Shown here: one piece after another, positions 56,130 to 64,000 of the stretch
How positions within the stretch are numbered: position 1 is the first letter of the stretch
How the letters are laid out: each line of letters begins with the position of its first letter
From: Takakia lepidozioides
Lineage: Eukaryota; Streptophyta; Takakiopsida; Takakiales; Takakiaceae
Reading direction: 5' to 3'
DNA: 64,000 nt
NCBI GenBank assembly: GCA_030704615.1
Contig: CM060732.1
Span: 28,067,053 to 28,131,052 of the forward strand
Translations under genes and position numbers: made by a program
The notes under the pieces: generated by a model
Database searches by the model: none
Seen by the model: the letters and a program-made list of their open reading frames with translations, nothing else
Told to the model about the DNA's origin: nothing

Positions 56130-56617
56130 GTGTTCATCTGGCAAGTGGTTTCAATAGGAAGCTGCAGACAGGGAACATACTGTAAACACTTCATATTTGC
56201 GCCGGAGTTTGTCTTCTGCTCGTTCTTTGTTGGGAGAACGCACTAAGTGATACGCTGCAGGACAGGCTTCAATGACAGTCTGCGAGCCCTTACCCAACAA
56301 AAACTGCCTAATATATATATGTAATAAGAGGAGAATCCAAAGCCGCAGTCTGATAACTTGTCTACTCTTTTGTAAAAATTAGTCGTGATGATCTGATGGT
56401 GGGCTGGCAATGAGTAGTATGCTGTGGTTAGTCATAGCAGAAAATTTAACTTTTTTTGGTGGCTTCCTGCACTGCAATCATATCCACTTCCTTGTTTAGG
56501 GATTGCCTCTGAAACCCACCCACTCCTTTGTGGTTTCTAGTTTCTACTCACTTTTACTAACATGGTTGCTATGGACATAAATCCATAAGTTTGCAAAGTA
56601 AGTTAAGACAGAAAAGA

Positions 56618-57900
56618 ATGTACTCATAAGACGTTGCTTGCTGTAGCCTTATGTCCAGTGACCCCGCGCCCAGTTTGAGCGGAAACCAAAGGGACAGAAC
56701 CTACCTCTGTCAGGGGCTGACGTTTGTAGTAAGACTTACCTTGACACATAGAATTGTTCGGAGTGTTCCAGATATCCTCTAGAAGTCCCTTCACACAAGC
56801 ATCAGTCTGCTGTGTGTGATTTGCCCAAAAACTAGGCCTCATAAGGGCATGGGCTTTTGACTCAGCCAAAGTTGGTAAACAGAGGTACAGGCACAATTTC
56901 CTTGATAGATTTGAAGAGTGCGACTCTTTGGTGAGAGAACCCTGGGACAGTGTATCAGAAAATGAATATTGTCTTCAGATTGCCCACACAACGGGCAATT
57001 GCACTCTCCCTTTCCTCCCTGCTTCTGTTTGCTGTTCAAAGGTAGGCTTTCTGCCCTGAGATTAAATTTCAGTCTAGTGCTGGGAGTGGGTAGACCCTTG
57101 AGGTCATCCAAGATGTCCTCCCCCATGTCACAGACTAGAAACAAATTCATGGAAGTTTTCTGCCTAACTTCATTTTCATCAAAGAATTTCATGGCAACAG
57201 ACATGGCTTTGGACACTACAGCCTCTAAGTCAGTTTTATCCAGCAGGGTCAAGACTTGCGGTTCCAGATCCAGGTCCTTGAGAATCTCTTCTACTCTCTT
57301 CTGCCATGACTTAGCCTGTTTGACAGGGCAGTCATGTTTCCAATATATAGAGTAGATTAACCTAGGATATCTGGTGTTGGACATATGTTGCAGCTGACCC
57401 CACCATCTGACCTTGAATTCAGAATGCCAAACTCACCCCGAACAGCCACATTGGCTGTTTTGGAGCATGCTGACATACACTCCTTAAGCACCCCCACTTG
57501 AATGGATTCTAGAGACTTAGCCTTGAGTTATAAACCCATATTGCAGATCCGTACTCCAAGGCAGGTCTAATAACGCGTCAAAGCATTGGTTTTCTTAACC
57601 TCAGAGTTGACTCCTCTGCAGTGGAAAAATTTAGTGAGCCCCAGAGCTTCAGATTGAACAACTTTCCGGATATGTGCATCCCAATTACAACTGGAGGAAA
57701 ACTCAACGCCCAGGTAAGTGTAGGAAGGGAGGACCGGGATCTCTTGGCTACCCCACTGCCACTTAAGATCACTTCCTCCCTCTCCTCTGTCTTTGAATGC
57801 TACCACTGCACATTTGCTGAGGTTTGCCTCTAGCCCCCAAAAATCAAAGTATCTCTTCGCGCAAGACAGAGAAGAAAAGCTCTTAAGAGTAGTCAAATTG
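56618..57900 (-). mobile_element. CT-tailed LINE, longest copy (RT C-terminus to 3' tail)
   Basis: In minus-strand order: post-catalytic RT region (RYFDFWGLEANLSKCAVVAF, then LPSYTYLGVEFSSSCNWDAH; 57567-57896), RPALEYGSAIW, SACSKTANVAV-equivalent text in broken frames, a long open piece (AKSWQKRVEEILKDLDLEPQ to the CPLCGQSEDNIHFLIHC zinc-knuckle block; 56839-57384), the HTQQTDACVKGLLEDIW tail, and the 3' module ending at 56618. This copy gives the gene order used to interpret the scrambled fragments elsewhere. No CT run survives at its 3' end. Confidence 0.85.
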
Positions 57901-57911
57901 AATGTTCCATA

Positions 57912-57985
57912 TAAGTTGCACCGTTCTAACCGATCATCACCCTGGCCTGCACAGGGTGATGATCGGTTAGAACGGTGTCAACTTA
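57912..57985. repeat. Long perfect hairpin
   Basis: Arms 57912-57944 and 57952-57985 are reverse complements over 33 bp with a single one-base bulge, around a 7-base loop. The arm contains CCGTTCTAACCGATCATCAC. No similar copy occurs elsewhere in the window. It may be a foldback element or an inverted duplication, possibly transcribed as a small-RNA precursor. Confidence 0.85.
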
Positions 57986-57999
57986 CACCATCCAAATTA

Positions 58000-59246
58000 G
58001 TGGCCTTGGAACATGAACACTTCCACTAACCTGTGTGCATGGATAATGGACAGATAAGTACACACGGATTGACATCAGCATCAGTGTAGCAATGACCTAT
58101 AGTTTGATTTGAAGACCTAACCACTTCACCAACGGACTAGCCCAACATGGAAAACAACCTTGTGATAGCGAACCCACAAATGTCTGGAAAGGGGGCTGTT
58201 TCCAAACCAAAACCCACTTACCTGTCTAATGACCAGAGAATAGTTTTTGCCAACAATTATAAGAAATGACATTGCTAACCTAGATGGATAGAGAGAGCAA
58301 CAGAGAAAGGTGACTGACACTGCCTGTCAGCTATATGGCCAGCTTCTTTATTCCCACCTTGCCTACAGCCTAGATCACTTGTTTCCTCGGCAGGTCCTGG
58401 ATATATTGCCTACACACCTCCGGACTGCCTGCTCAAGCTTGCCCTCCCTTCCTATCACAACAATGTGTATGTTGTAGTGGCAAGTTTTTGCACTTTCTGC
58501 TATCACTCTTCTTGCCCTATTGGCCCCCACCCCCCCCACCTCTCAAGGGTTTCTTATCAGGTGACACAATTCCATTTATTCCCAAGTGGGTCTTAATATA
58601 CAAACCACCTGATACCAAACAAATGCATCTAAGGACCAGTAGGTTTCTCTGGCAGGACCAAAGAGAGAAACACTACCAAAATGAATGTGAACCACTGTAT
58701 GCACAACTACTATACTTCCAATGCGCTCAACATCTACCACACAGATGTAACTTTCTTACACAGCATGGACAACTACTCTGCCCCCTGGATGGAGTCAAGG
58801 CCCCACCACCAACACCTTCTATGCTGCATTTGGTTACGAGCGTAAGGAAGTTCTTGGAACTGAAGGGAAGCCATACTCATCTGCAGCCTGTTTACCATGG
58901 TCAAACATATGTCAATATCCTGCTAACAATCCCATTTCAATCCCTTCAGCTCCTCAATCTATCCACCTTGTGCCAGCTATCACCTACGTGAGACAAACAG
59001 CTCCATCACAAAACAGATGGTCTTCTCACTATCTGTAGAAAGCTGTACCTCTTTTGTCTTACTCTCTGTGTCCAGTTTCTCTGGTTATAAGGATAAGACA
59101 ATAAAAGAGCATACAGTCAAAAAACCCTCAACCTATAAACAACAGCAACATTGATCGTGACTCACATGTTGCTTTTGACATAATAACAAACCCAATACCA
59201 ATACCAAACAACTAACAAATACCAAGAGAATGGAAAGATCACAAAC
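58000..59246. other. Region downstream of VPS60, last exon not found
   Basis: The VPS60 gene's last coding exon and 3' UTR should lie here on the minus strand. I searched for the expected short C-terminus (DEFGLP..P type) and found no convincing match. A C homopolymer-rich run lies at about 58525-58545. Other frames show no family. Confidence 0.35.
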
Positions 59247-61476
59247 CTGCGGATTCGCCTGTGCAGATGCTGGTGTGACACCAGAGGGTGCCGAAGGCAA
59301 GTTCAACTCTGAATCAAATTCAGGCTCTTTGTCGGGTTGTAAGTAGGATGGTATGCCGTCTGACATTGGTTCCGTTCCCATGTCTGCCTCCAAAGCATCC
59401 AACTCTGCTCCATTCCCACAAAGAGAGAGGTATATAGAATACTATATCTGTCTGCCTCAATAGCCTTAGCACAATCAGTATCTGACTGGCACACACACAA
59501 CAAGACAATATGAGAGGAATAACAAAGAGAGGAGGAATGAGGCTCTTACCCCCCATAAGTTCCTCTTCATCAAGATCATCGGGGACACTGTAGCTGCGCC
59601 CCAGCGTCTCTTGAATTTCGGAGCTATAGTCCACTAAGTCCATCATCTCATCTTGCATTTTCTGTTCACGACAGAATTCAACTATGAGCACTCACCATAT
59701 CGCATGTCTGTCTGTCTGTCTCTCCCTCTTCAAAGATAATACAAGACAAACAAATAAATGACAAGCTTTCACACAGGTAAATTGGAGGTACGTTGCATGG
59801 TGAGCCAAAAAAAAAGGAGAGAAATGCAAAGAGAGCCCACATCAATATCATCAATCTTAAGGGTCTTCATCGTTCCCTTGAGCTCCTTGTTTGCAGCTTT
59901 CATAGCTGCCATCTGCACAGTCCCATGTACGATGCATCATTAGCACTGGCATTCCATTGAGATATAATTGCTGAAGTGTTAGGGCCAACAGCCTGTACCA
60001 TTACTTAGTAGAGTCTGATAGTTCAGCATGAGACCAAGCATATTAGAAAACTTGCAGCATGTAGAATGGTGACTACAGGCTCAGCTGATTGGTTTCCCCT
60101 TAGGTCATTGGAGAGGTGGAAAGAACACTATCCCTGCTCAGAGATGATATAGCACAGCCACTATAATACACTGGGTCATACCAACAGGTGCACCACTGGA
60201 ACGCCGAGACTCTACATAAATAGAGAGGAAGCAGAACAAACTATGAGTCCATCCTCACCGTCTGTTGAGCATCCTTGATGCCCTCTGTTGCAAACGAGAC
60301 CTGCTCCAGATTGAATGTTTGACTATACAGTTGATCCCGTTGGCCTTCATACCTGGCACCCACTCATGCGACAACACATCAACTGCGACCCTCATAGGAT
60401 CCTCAAATATGTAAAGGCATGTTTGACCATCTTGGTAATTGCTTGACCTATTTGATGTAATTGTATTGACTGCACCTTTACCTATTTGAGCAGGTCTCAC
60501 TTCAATGTCTCATTTGATGTATGAGAACCATTACAACTGATGGTTGACCACATCTGATTACAGGCAGTTCTTACAAAGCTGCTGATAGCAAACCACAAAT
60601 ATTTCACCTAGGAGAAGGGAGGTGAGAAATTGACTCTGAGCTTCCATCTACTTCCTTTGGAGAGCCTGAGAAACTTGCCACTCATTAAGAGGTAGGAACT
60701 TTCGAACAGCCCTTTCTGAACTCTCTCTCTCTCTCTCTCTCTTCCAGAAATATGTGAATACCAGCTCTTGAATAAAGATTTCAATTCCGTGTACACACCC
60801 TGTGCACGAGCATTATCTGATACGGGGGTCAGTTTCCATGCCCTGGTGGGATAAGACCCCAAGACTGACTATGGGAGGGTTAGTGCCTCATTTTGTTCTT
60901 GACCCCAAGGGAGGGTCAAGTTAAAGTTTGCAGGGTATACTCTCCCTCTCCTCTCTCTCTAGCTCTCTCTCTCTCTCTCTGTCACATGCTTACTTCTCTC
61001 TGTCATCCCCTGTCCATCTGTCTCTTCCTCTCTACGCACAGCGGAACCTAAAATCCCAAACGGACATCGGTGGCAAAGAGCTGAGATATCCTACATCTTC
61101 TTTTGCTTGAGGATGCGCATAGCACGTGCTTTAATGGCCTCCTGAGCGGGCCCTGGCCTCGTCTTCTTTATCTGCTCCCGATATCTGAAAAGCTCGGCAT
61201 CCAGCTTCTTTATCTTCTCATCAACGGTATCGCCCCTCTTATTTATCTGCACGACCCACCACAACTTGGATATATTACAGTGCCTGAAGACACTCAGTTG
61301 GTAGATAGAGGGGTGCGAATTGCAAATTCACGTACAATTATATCAAAACCAGAAGCAAACGCACGCGAAGGAAGACAGTGGAGCAGAGGCAAGGAGAAGA
61401 ATCTAACCCTGTCCGTTGCCTCCTCAACAGTGGGAGGAGGGACCTTCTCCTTCTTCGCACCAAACACACGCCTCAT
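59247..61476 (-). CDS. VPS60: ESCRT-III subunit VPS60 / CHMP5
   Basis: Six exons found: 61476-61408, 61246-61095, 60352-60259, 59912-59841, 59661-59550, 59404-59247. All are GT-AG with closing phases (219 codons). The Snf7-family protein starts MRRVFGAKKEKVPPP, continues with basic coiled-coil helices (KIKKLDAELFRYREQIKKTR, ARAMRILKQKKMYEGQRDQL, FNLEQVSFATEGIKDAQQTM), then DEMMDLVDYSSEIQETLGRS and the acidic ELDALEADMG and PSYLQPDKEPEFDSELNLP. VPS60/CHMP5 acts at endosomes with LIP5/VTA1 to stimulate VPS4 during multivesicular-body sorting. The start ATG lies 123 codons inside a longer open frame but fits the family exactly. Plant relatives have about 10-20 more residues; that last exon was not located. 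The first intron is short and the second is 742 bp, with CT runs. Confidence 0.9.
60721..60741. repeat. CT microsatellite in VPS60 intron 2
   Basis: An uninterrupted CT run; further CT-rich runs lie at about 60944-60981. No LINE module is attached, unlike most other CT runs in this window. Confidence 0.8.
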
Positions 61477-61915
61477 TTCTCCCCGCCCCAACGTAATCCC
61501 TTTTCTGTTGTCTGCTACAAAATACGTGCAATGTCCTTCACCGATTCTGCAGGACAAACGCTCAATCCAAGAGAAGAAATAAAAAATCTCTTCCCTCACG
61601 AAAAACCCATTACACAGAACCTTTCAGTTGTGGAGAAGGTGGTGCACAAAGCTGGAGAGGGGGGTGGAGGGATCGGTCAACAGCCCCCCAAGCTGCGCTT
61701 CCTCTGCACTCTTCCGGAACGAAGGAACTCGGAAGGGATGACCCGACGAATGAATCTATTCATCTTCATTGATAACGAATGAAAGTCACTCTTCTGGGAT
61801 GAAAGTCATCGCTTCTCGCTTTATAGTTTTAACTTTAATTTTACATATCAAGAGTCGGGGAGTTATCTTAATCTACTTTTACGAAAATATATTGAGAAGC
61901 GCAGGATATGTTGGC
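61477..61915. other. VPS60 upstream region
   Basis: 5' flank and probable leader of VPS60 on the minus strand. No conserved promoter element is assignable. The frames present are antisense to the leader. Confidence 0.35.
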
Positions 61916-61959
61916 TTACATCATGAATGAAAGATATGAAGCATGGGACAACCGACATT

Positions 61960-64000
61960 GTGGTTGTTTCAAGCTTGTTTCACCAGTAATCCCCACAAAG
62001 CAAACTCCATCTTGGAAGTGGTGGAAGCAATTGCCATCCTGCACAACAATTGCCCAAATAATCTGTGAGATGATCTTGGTGGCAGTGCCGCAATCACCGA
62101 TGCAGGAAGGTGTTCCTAGGGATGTTTTGATGAGCCCAAAAGCAATGGCAAGTTTCTCACTGTGGTGCCAAGGGTCTCTCCACTGCATGCAACACAAGGC
62201 GCATGTCGAGCACATACCCAATCTCCTTCATCTGGCAAGACAATCTCTTCTCCGCATGGATTTCAATAATTTGTGGATGCAAAGTGTCTTCTAGGAGGAA
62301 AGTGTCTTGTAGAAGGACCATATGCTCTTGGTTGTCCATCTCAATGCAGCTCGGCCCTGTCCTCCATTATTTTTTTAATCTTTGCTTGATCATCCAACCT
62401 GCCAGCTGCTGCATAAATATTCTACAGCAGCACATATGTTGCAGCATCCTGTGGATCCAACTTGAGAAGGCATTTTACTGCGTGCTCTGCTAGCTCCACA
62501 TTGGCATGAAGTCTGCATGCACCCAGCAAAGCCTTCCACACCGAAGCACTTGGTTCAGTTGGCATTTTGTTAATGAAGTCCTCTGCCTCATCCAATTGCC
62601 CCCCACGGCCAAAGAGATCCACCATGCAACCAAAATGCTCCATTGTAGCAGTGAGACCATAATCTCGATGCATGGAATCAAAGTAGTGACAGCCTTCATC
62701 CACCAGGCCCGCGTGGGTACATGCAGAGAGAAGCGACATGAAGGTGATTCCATCCGCTATCAAGCCTTCGTGCTGCATTTGCTCAAATAGTTGGAGAGCC
62801 TCCCTACCACACCCATGCTGAGCATATCCTGCTATTATTGCGCTCCATGATATCACATCTCGTTTAGTCATACTGTTAAACACTTGACGAGCATCCTTCA
62901 TGCTCCCACATTTGGCATACATATTAACAAGGGTATTGTCCAAATTAAGATATGATCCAATTCCAGCTTCGATGACACCAGCATGGACCTCCTTTCCCAT
63001 TTCCAGGGCTGCCAGGCTGGTACATACATCAAGAACACAAATGAATGTGATCTTGTCAGGCGTCACCCCTTCCCCTATCATTTGTTCATACATCTCCAAA
63101 GCCTCCCTACCACAGCCATGCTGAGAATATCCAGTGATCATGGTGTTCCACGAGACTACATTTCGATTAGACATTTTGTCAAACACTTGGCGCGCATCCT
63201 TTATGCTCCCACACTTGGTGTACATGTCAACAAGGGTATTTTCCAAGTTAATATATGATGCAATTCCAAATTTGATGATATCATCATGGACCTCCTTGCC
63301 CTTGTCCAGGGTTCCCAGGCTGCCACACGCAGTGAGAACGCCAATGAACGTAACTTTGTTAGGTATCACTCCTTCCCATAACATACGCTCATACATCTCC
63401 AAAGCCTCCCTACCACACCCATGCTGAGCATATCCTGCGATCATGGCACTCCATGAGACCACATTTCGTTGAGGCATATGGTCAAACACTTGACATGCAT
63501 CCTTCATACTCCCACATTTGGCATACATATCCACAAGGGCAGTCTCCAGAATGATATCTGGCTCCATTCCAGCTTCAATGATATCCCCATGGACATCTTT
63601 GCCCTTTTCAAGGGATTCCAGGCTGGCACATGCCTTGAGAACACAAATAAATGTGACACTGTTTGGCATCACCCCTTCCTGTATCATTTGCTCATACATC
63701 TCAAAAGCTTCCTTACCACACCCCTGCTGAGTATATCCTGTGATCATGGCGCTCCATGAGACCACATTCCGTTGACCCAAATTGTCAAACACTTGATAAG
63801 CATCCTTCATACTTCCACATTTGGCATACATGTCAACAAGGGCAGTCCCCAAAATGAAATCTGGCACAATTCCAACTTTGATGATGTTGGCATGGATGTC
63901 TTTGCCCTTATTAAGGGCTCCTAGGCTGGCACATGCCTTGAGAGTGCAAACAAACGTGACCCGATTGGGTGCCACCCCTTCCTGTATCATTTGCTCATAG
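61960..64000 (-). pseudogene. DYW-class PPR gene, intact repeats but broken C-terminus, partial
   Basis: It enters from the right edge, so the N-terminus is missing. For 522 codons (63990-62425) the minus strand holds a clean PLS array, for example [20 protein letters not shown] and [18 protein letters not shown], then [16 protein letters not shown]. The frame stops with TAG at 62424-62422, exactly where relatives read [11 protein letters not shown]. After the stop, [20 protein letters not shown] continues. E+ and DYW text is still visible in shifting frames: [15 protein letters not shown] and NCFHHFQDGVC. The CGDCH motif has become GDCGTAT, and a deletion shifts the final CSCGDYW out of frame. 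Editing activity is therefore lost. Whether a shortened PPR protein is still made cannot be told. Confidence 0.85.

Noticed and set aside
58126-58320. GFGLE-like minus-strand text near 58.2 kb as the last VPS60 exon
   Set aside because: The frame required by the upstream exon (phase 0) reads something else, and the expected residues do not follow.
60721-60981. CT runs as LINE insertions in VPS60 intron 2
   Set aside because: The tail module that accompanies CT runs elsewhere is absent; they are plain microsatellites.

Overview
The window is nuclear DNA from a plant. Five single-copy genes have clear plant homologues, are cut by many short GT-AG introns (about 100-750 bp), and three of them carry organelle-targeting or plant-specific architecture. 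DYW-class PPR genes and PPR debris are abundant, and CACTA, MULE, LINE and Ty3-type elements lie between the genes. The large family of near-identical MYAKCGS-type PPR repeats suggests a seed-free land plant (bryophyte, lycophyte or fern), but the sequence alone does not fix the lineage.

Layout. 1-2440: mosaic of LINE fragments in both orientations, separated by CT-rich tails. 2658-5510: two exons of an OSB-type PDF motif followed by a complete PPR-E-DYW reading frame that looks spliced to them. 7056-13450 (-): complete 12-exon gene for the PP2A scaffold subunit A. 15463-16819: tandem repeats and a CACTA-associated DUF4216 protein. 16978-19745: decayed second copy of the PDF-plus-PPR arrangement, part of it expanded into a ~128-bp minisatellite and split by transposon debris. 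21136-22260: spliced coding-like segment of unknown function. 23107-23773: MULE-type MITE with 9-bp target duplication. 24453-28981: C3HC zinc-finger (ILP1/NIPA-like) gene. 31.2-36.8 kb: telomere-like motif, LINE tail, gag-type retroelement with a minisatellite leader, PPR pseudogene and LINE end. 37.2-38.8 kb (-): L1-type LINE. 39443-42968 (-), perhaps starting at 46501: plastid YgfZ/GcvT-like folate-binding protein. 43.3-44.8 kb: more LINE fragments. 47330-50767 (-): Ty3-type gag-protease, split by a 911-bp CACTA MITE. 51.0-52.7 kb: CACTAG-rich repeat, integrase and LINE fragments. 53712-56129: complete mitochondrial Mn-superoxide dismutase gene, 6 exons. 56.6-57.9 kb (-): the longest copy of the first LINE family, ending beside a 33-bp-arm hairpin. 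59247-61476 (-): VPS60/CHMP5 ESCRT-III gene lacking an identified last exon. 61960-64000 (-): PPR gene with an intact repeat array and a destroyed DYW domain, running off the right edge.

The host genes form no pathway or operon: they cover signalling (PP2A), nuclear function (C3HC protein), organelles (MnSOD, YgfZ-like, PPR/PDF) and endosomal sorting (VPS60). Two themes stand out. One is repeated association of an OSB PDF motif with PPR coding sequence, in the order PDF then PPR, at two loci. The other is a LINE family whose truncated copies abut CT microsatellites head to tail.
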